64,000 bases of DNA from Cudoniella acicularis (GCA_013054445.1 JAAMPI010000063.1:1-64000); one strand, 5' to 3'; numbered from the stretch's first letter, positions 45,055 to 57,547 are shown. The notes: a model not told the origin generated them from the letters alone. Translations and numbers: made by a program.

Positions 45055-47213
45055 CTATAGGCCCGAGTCAATCTGGTCAGGAACTGTTCCACCTGTAAAT
45101 GTCGCCCAATCCCTACAGGTCTGCGCCATAACCGCCGGAATCTGCAAATTCGCAATGTCTGCAGGCCTCTCGAGAACCGTGATATATAAGCCCGCTGAGA
45201 CATGCCAAGCAATATGGCAATGAAGAGGCCAGGCCCCCGGATTATCAGCTGTGATCTGAAGAATCAGAAATCCTCCTGCAGGCACCAGTTGAGTATCCCT
45301 TCGTTGTGGGTTCGCAGCATTGATGATTGATCCATCCCAAGTCCCCGTACCAACATTTAGGACGAAGAAATTATGGCCGTGTAAATGCATGGGATGTGCA
45401 ACTGGACCTGGGTTTTTTATCCAGATTCGGATAGAGGAACTTGAGCCGAAATCATAAACGTTCCATTCCGGACTATTGGGGTAGGAATTATTGCCGATGT
45501 TTGAGAGTAGTAGTACGGGCGAATTGTAGTCTGTTCGAAATGACTCGCCATTCATTGTCCACACCCAGAAATTACTCGTATTCTGACCGAAGTTGATATC
45601 GATTTCTTGCGTTACGGGGGGACTTGGATCTGGCTTGATTGGATAGAGTGGAACTGTTGATTGGAGAGGATCCTAAATTTTCATCAGTAAAATGAAAAAA
45701 CGAGAAGAAGAGGATAGCATACATTGGCGCATTGGTTTGCAACTGTATTATCGAAGGCTGGCCAAGACGTCGTAGTGGGAGGTGTAGCGGGCGCAGAAGA
45801 TCCGTAATAAATAACTGCTGTCGAATGTGGAACCTGTGCGTTCGAACACGCTGCTATTGAAGAACGCATCAAATATGAACCTGAAACTCCGGAAAGCCCC
45901 TGGACGAGGACATCAGTTCGTTGACCAACCCCCAATGTAACGACTGGAGCAGTTAGTGAAATTTCAGGGAATGCATTGATGTGATACTTGCCTTGCGTGG
46001 TGTACGGCGAGATTGGAACAAAATCGTTTGCAATTACGCTCAAAGTATGTCCATCTATGGAAAACATCTGAATTCCTTCGGCGCCAGCATTAATCAGCCG
46101 AAGTCGATGACTCTTTCCAGCGGTAAATTGAAAATTCGTTAATCCTGCATTACTCGAGCAAGGGGTGCTTGCAGAGACGAGGTTGCAGTCGAAGTTATTC
46201 CTTCCTTGGATCAGATTGTTATTTGACTTTACTAACTATTTCATGATCAGTAACATCCATTATGGGATTGATATGGGCTTACGGCTTTCGTGAGGTTGGT
46301 AGAAACAACATCCTCAATCAGGTCAAAGTAATCCGTATGGTAATGGTCGGTCAAGAGAACCGGCCCGAGGTCTATTCTGCTCTTAGTAAATACTTGTTTC
46401 AAAAGGTGAACTGCAACTTACCAATATCATATGTATTCTCATCCGGTCCATGAATCACTATTGGGCCGAGCAAGCCTCCTGCATATTGACCAGAGTAATG
46501 CGAATGATACCATGTTGTTCCGTATAAATCCGCTGTGAATGAATATGTGAAGGTTCCCAAAGGGGCAATCGGACATTGTTGTATTCCAGGTACTCCATCC
46601 ATCCATCTAACAAAATACATCAGTCTCCCAAAACTTGCTTCTGAAGCCTGTCAAAACACTTACGGGGTTCCCTTTTGCAGCATGCCGTGCCAGTGCAGAG
46701 CCGTTCCTTCTTGCGGTGCGTCGATTTCATTGTGTACAGTTACTTGAATAGTGTCACCCCTGAATTAGGTTAATTATATAAGCTCAAATGCTGGGATACG
46801 GGGAGGAAAAGTGGGACTACCAATTAGCTTCAATTAAAGGTCCTGGAAATTGTCCATTTATAGTGAGAAATTGTCTTGGGACGCCATCCGGAGCTTTCTC
46901 CATTCGTCGGATCGTGAAATCGTAGGCTCTTATGACGCTGCAGTTGTTAACGATGTACGAATGAGTATATATATCTCCAACATACCCAGTGAGAGGCGGA
47001 TCTATTTCGCTTTAGCGTGAGCATTTCATGAAAGGATTTCAAGCACTTACCGGCTGGCAAGAAATCACGAATTAGACAGGTTCATCAGCGATCGAGGAAA
47101 GGGATTCGGGGTACTAACTATCTGTGTTCAGTTAGTCAACGGTTAAAGCCTTTTATTGTGAGGTTCGAATACATACATGGATTGGTATTATTCACAGTCT
47201 TGGTCCCCCATGG
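45055..47213 (-). CDS. Laccase-type multicopper oxidase
   Basis: Oxidises phenols with reduction of oxygen to water; usually secreted. All four copper motifs are visible: LHWHGML (exon 46664-46760), [16 protein letters not shown] (46422-46606), [13 protein letters not shown] and [12 protein letters not shown] (45055-45672). The C-terminus ends DSGL before TAG, the plug seen in ascomycete laccases. Exons 45055-45672, 45723-46226, 46283-46371, 46422-46606, 46664-46760 and 46821-47001 are joined by 50-60 bp introns in phase, and [18 protein letters not shown] at about 47171-47225 is a plausible earlier exon. The start and signal peptide could not be fixed; small exons between 47002 and 47600 are uncertain, so the 5' end given is approximate. 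No stop interrupts the part read. Confidence 0.9.
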
Positions 47214-47225
47214 ATAACCCTGAGG

Positions 47226-50200
47226 AAGTGGCTGAAAAAATGCTTAGTTTATATTCTTCGGATATTCCTCCTGTACCGAACGAAGAGTAGGTCAAGGTTA
47301 GAACCTACTGTCACGGGATCTGTCGTGTACAAATACCGCACTGGAATTGCTGAGTAGTCATCTAGGAGTAGCACTATTAGTGATTGGTAGCAAAGAAGAG
47401 CTTGGGGCGCATACTTTGACCAACAACAAGAGAGCACACTGAAAGGAATGTCCATAAAGTAAAATGCATAATGGTAAGTTTTCATGAAACACTCATATGA
47501 ATAGATCAGGTCGATATGAGAGAGCACGCAGAATATAGGAGAGAAGGCCAAGATACTTGTACTGGAAGACTTCGTATGTGGGCTGAGCCGGATAGAACGG
47601 ACCATTCCATCTGAAAGAGGCAGCCCATCATTGTGGCGGCCTGAACCCTTCCTGCATGATAACGACAGAATATGCAGACGGTGAGTATCAGCAAAGAAAA
47701 GGATGCATCAATACTATGCCGACCCGAACATCGTGAAGGGGTGTGCCATGACGCAGACCTCGATTCTTTAGCAAAGCCACACGGGACAGATTGCATAAAC
47801 AAACCCATGTCTCCAAAAAAGGCCCCAATGTTGCCAATTTCTACAAATAGAACACCACAGCGCTCGGTTCCACGTCACTGGAGTGGAATTTAAAGTTTGA
47901 AGGAACAGAAAATAATACATATTCCATTGATATACATTTCACTTCCTAAAAGGGATCGGACCGTTTCGGTACTTGCTTTGCGGACCAGGAAAATAGTGGG
48001 CCCGAGACAAAAATACATAGATTGCTGCTGTTGAAAACCAGTTGCCTGGAAGCACTTAGCAAGACCTACCTTCGGATGAACAAGTCTGTCCAAAAGTTTG
48101 CGTCGTTTCCATCACTTACTGGTGTTGCCTGGCCCTCGCTTGCCTTGATCCGGAGATAGGGAGGCATAGGCTAAATGTGAATTCATGAAGCTACTTTAGC
48201 AGCCGTCTATCATAAAGTAAACCACGTGTGCCAAGCCAATATCCTAGGATGGCCGGAGAAAAAGAATATCCATCTCATCAAAAACCCCAGCGTTGGGAAT
48301 TGGAGAGATGGAAGAATCTGCCGTGTCGGAACAGGGGTAACTCGAGATTGTTGCACCCGCTCTGCACGATATGGTGCAAAAGACCTTGACTTATGTCGTA
48401 TTCCTGCACACGGTAGCAAAAACTTACTGAATTAGGCCCGAGCTGACTCGGATTACGTCCCGACATACCGGGAAGCATCTGGCATCTGACTTGAGATGGC
48501 GTTGGAGAAGTCCCCCACCTATGCAAGCTGCAAGAAATTCGACTAGAGGGCCTTTCATGCTTTGACACGATGACTTCATCTGTCATGATGTTGTGGTGCT
48601 TTCGAGACGATAGCGAATAGAAGTCAAGATTTGAACTACTTGGCGGTGAAGAGGTCTAAGAATGAATTATCGAAAGTTATTGACCCCGTTTTCTCAACCC
48701 CGAGAGTTTTAGCTACAGAAGAATAGGAGTAGAAATGAGATGAAATAACGGTGGCCATGTCACAATTTCATTCTCCACTTGGGTGTTCAGAGAGTCCTTC
48801 GCCCGAAATACTCCACATTAGTACACTATCACAAGTGTACCAAGTGAGATTCAGCTTTCACTCCTAAACTGACCCGTTGGTCATGAGCTAATTTAGCGGT
48901 GCCCAGAGACTTGGCGTCTCTCGTAATTACCAAAATCAAATGGTTAATAAGTTCTCTGTCAGCGTTTACAATCGAAGAGATTGATAGCTGGAGTAGACTT
49001 ACGTTAACAGAGGCCCCCAACTTTACGAAAATTCTAGAATATGATCCTGAGCAAACACACCATACTTCCAATTGCCGATCTCCCGTTCTCGAGGGTGGAT
49101 GCAACCAAAGTCTTATCTCCTTCCTAACTTACCAACATTTCATTAAAAAAACACCTCACACTATATCCCCTGGCGATGTAAGGGACCAAAGTATCGGGAC
49201 TTCTCCTACAATGAATGGGGTGATGGTTACACTTAGTATACCGAACCAATCGAAGGGGATTACGTTTTCTGCCAGCATGAGAATCTCATTATGCACGTCA
49301 GAGATCGGATGCTTAGATGCAGAAGGATCAACACATCCTCTTGCGAAACGTGGGACTTCCCACTTCTCTCTAAGGGTTAATGTGGGACTGACATCTTCGA
49401 AGTGAGAGCGGCAGTGGGGCCAAAATCGTGACTACAGATGACGAAGGCTTGATCAGAAGAACGCCTTAACGAGGAAATCTTGACCGAGGCAGTTTAAGTT
49501 GCCTGTTCTTGAAGACGAGTTTATTGCGTTTTGCGTAAGTCTAGACGAAAACTAGACTGTTGATACCACGCCCCGAAACTGATGGCACACTGGCAATCTC
49601 GAGAAAGTACATCTAAATGACATGTAAATTGCCATGCATGCGCTGGAAACTCGAAGCGTGGCAAATGTGAACTAAGGGGATTCATGACCCAGCAGCCAAG
49701 CCAGACTAAGGGAAGGCATGCAAATTGCAACTTCAGGTAAATGAGAGTGCATTCTTTGCTAGTCTCACAAGGCCTCTGAATAGATGCTCTCGGATGCTCA
49801 GGTTTTCATTCCTTTGACTCGAAGCCATGATTCTAGAACTTGATATCATTGTTGCAGCGCCCGTACAAGAAACCTGGGAAAGGTAACTATACCCAAGATT
49901 GAGAGGTTTGATGCGACAAGAAACTTGTCCATAACGACTCTTGTGCACTGAAGTTTGGTGCCTTGAGTCTATCTAGCGCTCCAAAATCGTAAGACCTGTC
50001 CATAGACCAAGGTATTCTTACGAAAAGTGGAAGAGAAATTTAGTTGAGCTGATCAAAATTGGAAAAGGGTTTTATCGGTATTTTTCTTTGAGCTATAGAT
50101 GGTCAATCAGAAATCGTTCAATGTATTCGTCAAGTGGAGGGAGGGGGTTCTCAAATCCGCCACCATTCTGAGATTTTCCCTAGCACAACCACATATCATC

Positions 50201-51547
50201 CACCTGGAACACTATAAATTAATTTCCCAAGCCAATATATTTTATGCAGCTGGTTGTTAACAACTTTGAACAGGAATGTTTTAGGACTCAAGGGAAGAAA
50301 GGAGATGCTGAGAAAAGGGGGATTCACAGGGGGCTTCAAGTAAGTTTAAGGGGAAAAAGTGGGGTTTTCCCGACAGATCTCTCAGCCACAGCTGAAGCCC
50401 TGAAGCCCTGAAGCTGAAGAGAAGTGGCACCTGGTCCGACATGGGATTTGAAGATATCCATCAGAGACATACATACAGTGAAGTGGTCTTCCCGAACGCC
50501 TTGCATGGCGGGTTCATGTTTCACGGAAAAGCGCAAATTTCCACTGGCACAGGCAGATCTGTGTTTCTTTTTTGTCGTGGAAGCGGTGGAAATCTAGCGT
50601 TGGTGATAGTACTGGTGCCGCAGCGGCGTTCGTACCAGGCGTTGGCGGGGTAGACCGGTGAAAAGCTTCCTCGATGACATAAATATTGTTGAGAGCGCCC
50701 TCCCCAGAAATCGTCATACTCTTCTCCATATCCTACTTCGAAGTCCTGCACGAGGCAAGCGCGTCGATAGCTGCAAATGGGTTCCTCCGGAATCGTCGAC
50801 ATGTTGGTGACAGGTTTCTGCACCGAATGCATAGGTTTGCGCGATAAACTCCGCCGAGTGCCCTTTTGCGATACCAAGGCAAGGCCTTGTATAATACTGA
50901 TTGACGCGTTTTTTCGAGCATTGTTATACTGACTGAGATACCATAGAAGAAGTCTCTTCGATCCGTGTCAGCTTGTCCCGTTGGTTCTGTGAATATCTTC
51001 GAAATCGCAACCAGCCGCGATGCTTCTGACATAACGCTCGCGCCCCGCCGTTCCAAAGAAATGAATTCCTGGCTTGCTTCGCGCCACCAGTATCCTTAAG
51101 TATCTCAGCAGCTGGCATCAAGGGCACAACTAATTTAGTGCACCCAAGCGTGTAGAAGGGCAAAAAATATTGTAAGTGGGAAACTTTCTCATAAATTGAA
51201 TTGATGATTGTTTCCTGATTTTCTTCTCCTGCAAAATCCACCCTCATTATCTACTGTATCACCAGGCTTGGGGGCTTCGCCACCCTCATTCCAAGCCTCG
51301 CGGTTCTAATCTCGGATATTCTCCGCAATCCTCGGATTGGGGCCTCCTTATTTGCTGTGACACCCCTTGCAAATCCCTTTCAGGCGCCCAAAGCGCCATA
51401 CTGCATCTTTCTGGAACTCGCGCCATCCTGAGACCGACGCCGACTTCCTCCTTTTCTCCTGGTCCTCCTTTTGTTCGATCTCCTAAACATTCCAGTTCTT
51501 CGTTGTGCGATTTTGTATTTCTGTGGTTCGGGCGCATAGATGTAGCC
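47226..51547. other. 4.3 kb without a recognisable gene
   Basis: Longest frames are 48899-49405 on the plus strand (168 aa, no recognised motif) and overlapping minus frames between 50521 and 51247, for example MRVDFAGEENQETIINSIYE and CSYRRACLVQDFEVGYGEEY. They change frame several times and show no domain. They may be an orphan or decayed gene. The region left of 47600 probably includes the first laccase exon. Confidence 0.45.
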
Positions 51548-53799
51548 ATGTCTTTCAGAATGCGGAATCGTTTGCTTGTGCTGGCTTTGTTTTTAGGGGC
51601 AGTGATTTATCTCTGGGCTCCCAGACCAGATGCTGCAACACTCGCGCAGAACGGCGACACCACAGGTTCGGAAACATGGGCACAGAAATACTGGCCAAAG
51701 TTCGGCAGCGCAAATCCAGAATCGCCTATCGAAAAGGAATCCCAAACGGCCTCACGTCACAGCAGCGCTCGTCCAGCGACAGCTGCGACGACGGATACAG
51801 AAGCAGTCCCAGGAGCCTCTCCCACCGAAATTGCACCAGCCAACCCTGAGACACCTGTTGTGGACGAAGAACACCCAAAATTCACTGGCTCACCTCTGAC
51901 ACTGCAGGAGCAGTATAAAATAGAACATGATCTGCTTGCTCAGTAAGAAGCCCTGCGGAAGTGATATATCTCTTCTGACGTGGTATAGGAGTGAATCCGT
52001 TGGCGCTATTTACGGGGCGACGCTGAACAATCTCGTGGACCAAAAGCCTCTGGGCGCATCTGCATCGGCTCTAACACCTGCAGCAACAAAAGTTCCTTTT
52101 GCCAAATCCCGTCCTCACATCTACAATCCCTACCCTGATTATAATTCCGAGGCTTGGAAAGCAAATAACAAGGGCGAATATGCGCAATGCGATGGACCAG
52201 ATGGACCGGTGGAGGATTGGTCGGCATTTGTTGGACATGCGGAGGCCTTTGCGGATCCACACATTGGCAGCTATAACCTGCTGAAAATCGACAACAATAT
52301 TTGCTTCGAGAGGGAGACGCGTCTTGGTCCTGTTGGGCATCTGGAAGACGAGGAAGTAAACTCCACCGCGACTGATCGATGGAGCGATGTCAAGTGGGGT
52401 GAGTTGCAGAAGCAGTGTGTTAAGAAGAATGCTGCTCGATTTGCTTTGGTCGAGAAGAAACCTCCCGGACCGGAATCTTCAGATGGGGAGGTGAAGCGTG
52501 AAGAGACCCCTGTTGGCAGTACGAATCGAACTGCAGTTCTTTGGAGATCATGGTCAGGGCGGACATATACCGAAGACGACAAGCAAATAATCCGAGCTCT
52601 TGTGAGCGACCTAGCACTGCGGACTGGGGGCGAATATCAGGTTTACCTTCTGGTGCATGTCCGAGAGGGGGAGCTTCCCATTTACGACGATCCCGAGGTA
52701 TACCAGCAAGCGATTCAGGACAATGTCCCAGAGGAATTCTGGGATATGACGATTCTGTGGAATGAGCCAAAGATGCGGGAATTATATCCCAAAATCCAAC
52801 CGGACTGGGCGGTCAGTGTTCACCACGCACAGTATCTCCCACTGCAGAAGTTCGCACATGACCATCCGCAATTCGAATTCTTTTGGAACTGGGAGACGGA
52901 TGCCCGGTACACTGGCAACCACTACGATCTTGTCGAAAAGCTAGCTCTTTGGGGAAAAGCTCAGCCACGGAAGGGAATGTGGGAACGCAATGAACGCTAT
53001 TACATCCCCTCTTATCACGGTGATTATGACACTCAATTCAGAAAAGAGGTGGAAATGGAATCAGGTGAAGAGACGGTTTGGGGACCCGTGCCTCTAAGAG
53101 ACATCACACCGATCGGACCCGTTCCCCCAGTGGCAGACCCAAAGGACGACGATTATGAATGGGGTGTCGGGGAAGAAGCAGATCACATCTCTCTGCATCC
53201 CATTTTCAACCCTGTAAGCACAAACTGGGTCATTCGAAACGATTTATGGGGCTGGCAAGGGGCCGAAAATACCCCACGACGTACTGCGATCGGTACTCAT
53301 ACCCGCAGCAGCAGACGGCTTCTTGAAGCAATGCACATCGAGAACCGAAAGGGCAATCACATTGCCAGTGAGATGTGTGCTCCTACACTTTCGTTCTTAC
53401 ATGGCCTCAAAGCAGTTTTTGCACCAATCCCGATGTTCTTCGATCGCCCATGGGAAGGAAGAAACCTGACCAAATATTTCAACCCAGGCCCCAAAGGCGT
53501 CAGTGGGTCAACAATGGATGCCCCGTTCAGTCTTGGTGTCGAAAGTCGATATGCGGGGACCACATGGTATTATCGAGCGACACCTCCACAAAGACTGTAT
53601 AACCACTGGCTTGGATGGCAAGATGATGGAATCGGTGGTCCTGAGGTAAGTTACTCAACGAACTTGATCAAGATGCGTGCTGACAAGATCGCAGTGGGAA
53701 AACGCCAATGGAAGACCTTGTTTGCCACCAATACTACTCCATCCAATCAAGGATGTTGAAAAGCCTCCGCCCGATTTCTCTTCAAGTTCTTCAGCCTAG
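51548..53799 (+). CDS. DUF3405 type II membrane protein (fungal glycosyltransferase-like)
   Basis: Exons 51548-51942, 51989-53645 and 53695-53799 with 46- and 49-bp introns give about 718 aa. The N-terminus has a short cytosolic part and one membrane anchor (RLLVLALFLGAVIYLWAP), then a Thr/Ser/Pro-rich stem (about residues 25-125), the layout of Golgi type II enzymes. The large lumenal domain contains segments I associate with DUF3405: TAVLWRSWSGRTYTEDD, EFFWNWETDARYTGNHYDL, ERYYIPSYHG, HISLHPIFNPVSTNWV and EMCAPTLSFLHGLKAVFAPI. The end reads WENANGRPCLPPILLHPIKD then a Ser run. The family has no proven reaction that I can name with certainty; a glycan-related role in the Golgi is inference. 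Intact. Confidence 0.9.
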
Positions 53800-54170
53800 A
53801 CAGACCACATAGACTTGGCACCAGCGTGCACAGGTTTCTAAAATTATTTTCGCATTGTACTATACCATGGGACGGTCATTGGGACTCGGCGTTTGGTATT
53901 ATATAGGGTGATGGTTCATTTGTCTCACCTTGGTATTATATGCGGAGCATTATTTACACTGCATGTTATGTTTGACAGCCTATCTACAATTACTGGGAAT
54001 CCACTTTTGGATGGATTATCGTGTCGGATTGTAGACATTGGACTCATGTTCCAAGTTTATCACTTGTAAAAAAGTTGTCATATAAGTCATCACATATATA
54101 ATGTAATTACTTGGAGGTTGGCTTGCTAGAATTTATCTGGAAGTTGCCCTCGTTCCCTTCCACATCAATC

Positions 54171-55196
54171 TCACGTCAAAACAACAATCTTTCCTCCAGC
54201 GTTGTTGTCATCCATCATCCGATGAGCTTCCACAATTTCATCCAAACGAAACACCTTCCCAATCTGAACCTTCAATTTGCTCGCTTTTATCTGTGCTGCT
54301 AGCTCTTCCAGTGGGGTAGCCATGAATTCCTCCGCTCCTCCGCTGTAAGTCGTCAAATTGACAGCTGTAGGAATGAGTCCCATGGGACTAAAATCCTCAA
54401 TCGACCGCTTATTTCCCACTATCCCCGCCATGCAAACAACTCCTCCCTCGTTGACACACTTCAAGGAGTCCCCCAGAGTGACTGTCCCCACCAACTCAAG
54501 CACTTTGTCGAATTTCTTCGTGACCTTCTTGGCGATAGCGCCATCATCCACGAAGACTTCATCCGCGCCCCCGTCTTTCAACATCTGCTCTCGATCTTGT
54601 CTCCTCGTCGTCGACGCAACATACGCGCCATGATTCTTCGCAATAGCCGTCGCCGCCAGACCCACAGACGAAGTTCCACCCCTCACTAACAAGCGGTCAC
54701 CACTTTTCAGCCTCAGGGATTTAAACAACGACCCCCAAGCCGTTTGCAACATTTCCGGCAACGCGCCAATTGTCTCCCAAGGCAACTCCGTCTTAATCAC
54801 TTGCACGTTCTTCGCAGACACGCAAGTATACTCCGCATACCCACCATCAAATGCTCGACCCATTCCACCCATGGCCGTGACAACAACTGCGCCTTTTGGG
54901 ACTTCATTGCCTGGACATGACTCCACGATTCCCGAAGCTTCGATTCCCAGGATGCGGGGAAAAGAGACTGCGTTTCCAGAATGGCCCTGCCGACTGAACA
55001 TTTCCGAGCGGTTGAGACCGAATGCTTTGACATGGATGAGCACTTCTCCTGTCTTTGGCGTGGGGATTCGCCGTTGCTCCAGCTTGAAGACTTCAGGTCC
55101 GCCGGGTTCGTAGATGACGGCTGCTTTCATGGTTGCCATGGTTCTTTTGTGAGTGAATGTTTGGATTTTCCTGAAATGGCTGAGTGTTTTGATCAT
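54171..55196 (-). CDS. Quinone-oxidoreductase-like MDR enzyme
   Basis: Zinc-free medium-chain reductase, probably NADPH-dependent, acting on quinones or enones. Single exon of 341 aa. From the Met at 55196 there is a basic, Ser/Thr-containing leader (MIKTLSHFRKIQTFTHKR) that could direct it to mitochondria; the alternative start MATMKAAVIYEPGGPEV lies 19 codons later. Family segments: GEVLIHVKAFGLNRSEMFSR, PRILGIEASGIVE, GGYAEYTCVSAKNVQVI, the nucleotide-binding turn LLVRGGTSSVGLAATAIAK, and EIVEAHRMMDDNNAGGKIVV at the C-terminus. The cysteines binding structural zinc in alcohol dehydrogenases are missing, which supports the quinone-oxidoreductase subgroup. Upstream lies a 57-bp tandem duplication (55262-55376). 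Confidence 0.92.
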   Translation of the reverse strand: MIKTLSHFRKIQTFTHKRTMATMKAAVIYEPGGPEVFKLEQRRIPTPKTGEVLIHVKAFGLNRSEMFSRQGHSGNAVSFPRILGIEASGIVESCPGNEVPKGAVVVTAMGGMGRAFDGGYAEYTCVSAKNVQVIKTELPWETIGALPEMLQTAWGSLFKSLRLKSGDRLLVRGGTSSVGLAATAIAKNHGAYVASTTRRQDREQMLKDGGADEVFVDDGAIAKKVTKKFDKVLELVGTVTLGDSLKCVNEGGVVCMAGIVGNKRSIEDFSPMGLIPTAVNLTTYSGGAEEFMATPLEELAAQIKASKLKVQIGKVFRLDEIVEAHRMMDDNNAGGKIVVLT

Positions 55197-55261
55197 GGAA
55201 TATGATGTTGGAGTTGTGAAGCTTTTTCATGTTTCCAGACGCCCAGACGCGTGTTTTAATA

Positions 55262-55376
55262 AGGTGTTCCGATGTTCATGATTGACAAGTGGGTGGGATG
55301 CCGGAGTTAGCTGACAAAAGGTGTTCCGATGTTCATGATTAACAAGCGGGTGGGATACCGGAGTTAGCTGACAAAG
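55262..55376. repeat. 57-bp direct tandem duplication
   Basis: AGGTGTTCCGATGTTCATGA ... GGAGTTAGCTGACAAA occurs twice in a row with about three differences, mostly transitions. It sits 65-180 bp upstream of the MDR gene start, so it doubles any promoter element it contains. Confidence 0.85.
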
Positions 55377-56095
55377 TTACCCCTCGATTGGAATGCATCA
55401 CTCTGCACTAATACGAACCCGATCTCTATAGGGTTAGGACATAAAGTCCTCCTCCGTCTCAGCCCTTGTTTCCTCATGAACCATGCTTCGATTAATTGCA
55501 ACGCCTTCAGCCGGATATTTCAATCTATGAGACGCGCGAAATATTTATCTCGATCGAGAAAGGATGAGCGATCGCCTTTGTCCTATAAGTCCGTGCCCCC
55601 CCCCCCTCCTTCCCCAATAGGCCACCTCGCTTAATTCTAGACCACCCCCTTCCAGCCCTATTAACTCTACAAATCTTGAACTTCTATACAATCGCTTGTA
55701 GTTATGGATTCTATAGACGAATCAGATCCTTCCTTATGAATTTCACGATCCCTTGCCTTGATCTGAGCCTCTTTAATAGCCTAGATATTTATAAACTTAG
55801 AATTCGGACTAGTCTAAACCTTCTGTCTTTTCCTCGGCTCTAACTACTCTACCCGAGCTTCTAACTACTAAATTCGAAGCTCTGCCTATACTAAAGTATA
55901 TTCCTTTTCTTTAAATCCTTTTATAATCTTCCTAAAGAGCTATTAACAAGCTAGAAGATCAGACTCGCCTAATTAGGTAATCGCCTTAGCCTGTCTTCGT
56001 ATATCCCGTACTACCTAAGAGATCTCCTAGGGTTCTAAAGATATATTCTTATTCTATATAAGTCCTGTTTCCTTAATAGAGTTATTATAGTGGGG
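55377..56095. other. Start of an AT-rich repeat island
   Basis: Degraded sequence with poly-C (about 55597-55606), CTTCTATA and CTAG words. No gene. Confidence 0.5.
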
Positions 56096-56262
56096 ATGCT
56101 GGCACTGGTGCTAGTGCTAGGTCACGTGGTCGCAGACACGTGACCTACGCGAAGGAGGATAAAAGACGTGTTCTCAGTCAGATAGCTTCCTCTCCTTAAG
56201 TCAAATTAATGTCTATTTGAACTCCCTCCCTTTTAGGTTATATCTGTCCTTCTATATTATAT
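56096..56262 (+). mobile_element. Truncated LTR family B copy, left arm of an inverted pair
   Basis: TATAGTGGGGATGCTGGCAC through to GTCCTTCTATATTAT matches 56560-56739 in reverse complement over about 165 bp with roughly 10 differences. It contains GGTCACGTGGTCGCAGACAC and AAAAGACGTGTTCTCAG. The element stops where solo LTR 56269-56409 is inserted. Confidence 0.75.
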
Positions 56263-56268
56263 AAAGTC

Positions 56269-56409
56269 TGTAACAGACTGATAGCAAAGTAGATCTATTA
56301 CTTAGAATACTAAGGTAAAGAGCTTAGACGAGGTCTGAAACGAGGTTATATATACGATATAAGGTCACGTGATCGGTCCCGACTAGGCCTCTGAACTAGG
56401 TCTGTGACA
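56269..56409 (+). mobile_element. Solo LTR (family C), 141 bp, with perfect target duplication
   Basis: The element starts TGTAACAG and ends GGTCTGTGACA; it is flanked by AAGTC on both sides (56264-56268 and 56410-56414). It aligns with 58140-58315 at the 5' part (CTATTACTTAGAATA) and shares the 3' end with the other LTR families. Confidence 0.88.
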
Positions 56410-56492
56410 AAGTCGGTTCTTAAGTATTATTACTATTTTCTAATAGTAAACGACTTATTAAAGGCTTTATTATATTAGCCTTTATAAGAGAT

Positions 56493-56739
56493 ATGTCACA
56501 GACCTGGTTCTGACGCGTCCCCCTTGTCACGTGCCCTGGTCCATGCTAGACTCACCTCCTGTATATTATAGAAGGACAAATACAACCTAAAAGGGAGGGA
56601 GTTCAAATAGACATTAATTTGACTTAAAGAGAGGAAGCTACNCTGCCTGAGAACACGTCTTTTATCCTCCTTCGCGTAGGTCACGTGNCTGCGAACCACG
56701 TGACCCAGCACCAGCACCAGTGCCAGCATCCCCACTACA
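56493..56739 (-). mobile_element. LTR family B copy, 247 bp
   Basis: On the minus strand this runs from TGTAGTGGGGATGCTGGCAC to ACCAGGTCTGTGACA, giving TGT...ACA ends. Contains two undetermined bases (56642 and 56687). The 3' part equals 21370-21462; the 5' part equals 56096-56262 and 57377-57547. No target duplication is found (AGATA versus CTCCT). Confidence 0.75.
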
Positions 56740-56942
56740 CTCCTACAAACAAAGATAGTGTCCCTGTTTGCTTGCCTTACTATACAGTAATTACAAAATA
56801 CTCTACAAGCTTAGAACGGTAGAGTTGTGCTCGATTCTAAACAAGAAGTTAGACGAGACGTTTGGGCTATTCTCTAGTTAAATCAATAGGTGTAAATTAA
56901 TAGTAGAATAGTGAGAAAGAAGCCTTTGCCTTTATATAATAT

Positions 56943-57345
56943 TCAGCCGCCTTCCCAGCTGCGGAGTTTCCGCTTGAAAGACCTCGACTTTGCTGATCCA
57001 GGCTCCGTAGACTCATCTTGGCCCATTTCTAACTTAGCAGACGCAACTTGCAACGCTTGAAGCCGATCTTCAAGTTGTTCATATCGTTTCAAGGAAGGCC
57101 CTTGAGCAATTGTGTATCTAGATAATGCCCGAGCGTACATCACTTTCGCCATGTCTTTTCGACCTGTCTGTGAGAGGAGATCGCCAAACACGAACATGGT
57201 ATTCAATACTAGTAAATACGACGGCATAAGTTTAGGGCCAAGAGCGTCCTCGTAGCCTTACAGTGCCCGAGTGTACATCGCCTCCGCCTCCGTTAGCTTA
57301 CCCTAGTCGGACTAGAGAAGACCTAACATATCTAAGACCTATTCT
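56943..57345 (-). pseudogene. Tetratricopeptide (kinesin-light-chain-like) repeat fragment
   Basis: The reverse strand reads GKLTEAEAMYTRAL-stop-GYEDALGPK, then RKDMAKVMYARALSRYTIAQ and KRYEQLEDRLQALQVAS, ending KRKLRSWEGG. These are TPR units of the type found at the C-terminus of fungal NACHT/NB-ARC proteins. The stops (TAG, TAG, TAA at about 57275-57325) fit CAG/CAA to TAG/TAA changes. The last 94 codons are open. N-terminal parts are not recognisable. Confidence 0.7.
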
Positions 57346-57376
57346 ATCTCCTTAGGATCTATTTTACCTTCTAGCA

Positions 57377-57547
57377 TTATAGAAGGACAAATACAACCCA
57401 AAAGGGAGGGAGTTCAAATAGACGTTAATTTGACTTAAGAAGAGGAAGCTACGCTGCCTAAGAACACGTCTTTTATCCACCTTCGCGTAGGTCACGTGGT
57501 CGCAGACACGTGACCTAGTACCAGCACTAGTGCCAGTATCCCCACTA
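57377..57547 (-). mobile_element. Truncated LTR family B copy
   Basis: ATTATAGAAGGACAAATACA to GTATCCCCACTACAG repeats the 5' two-thirds of the LTR at 56493-56739 with about 12 differences, many of them transitions. The 3' third is missing. Confidence 0.75.

Noticed and set aside
48899..49405. 168-aa plus-strand ORF
   Set aside because: Long enough to notice, but composition is unremarkable, no motif is seen and nothing supports transcription; kept only in the gap description.
50521..51247. Overlapping minus ORFs as one gene
   Set aside because: Frames shift repeatedly without good splice sites, and no domain is recognised.
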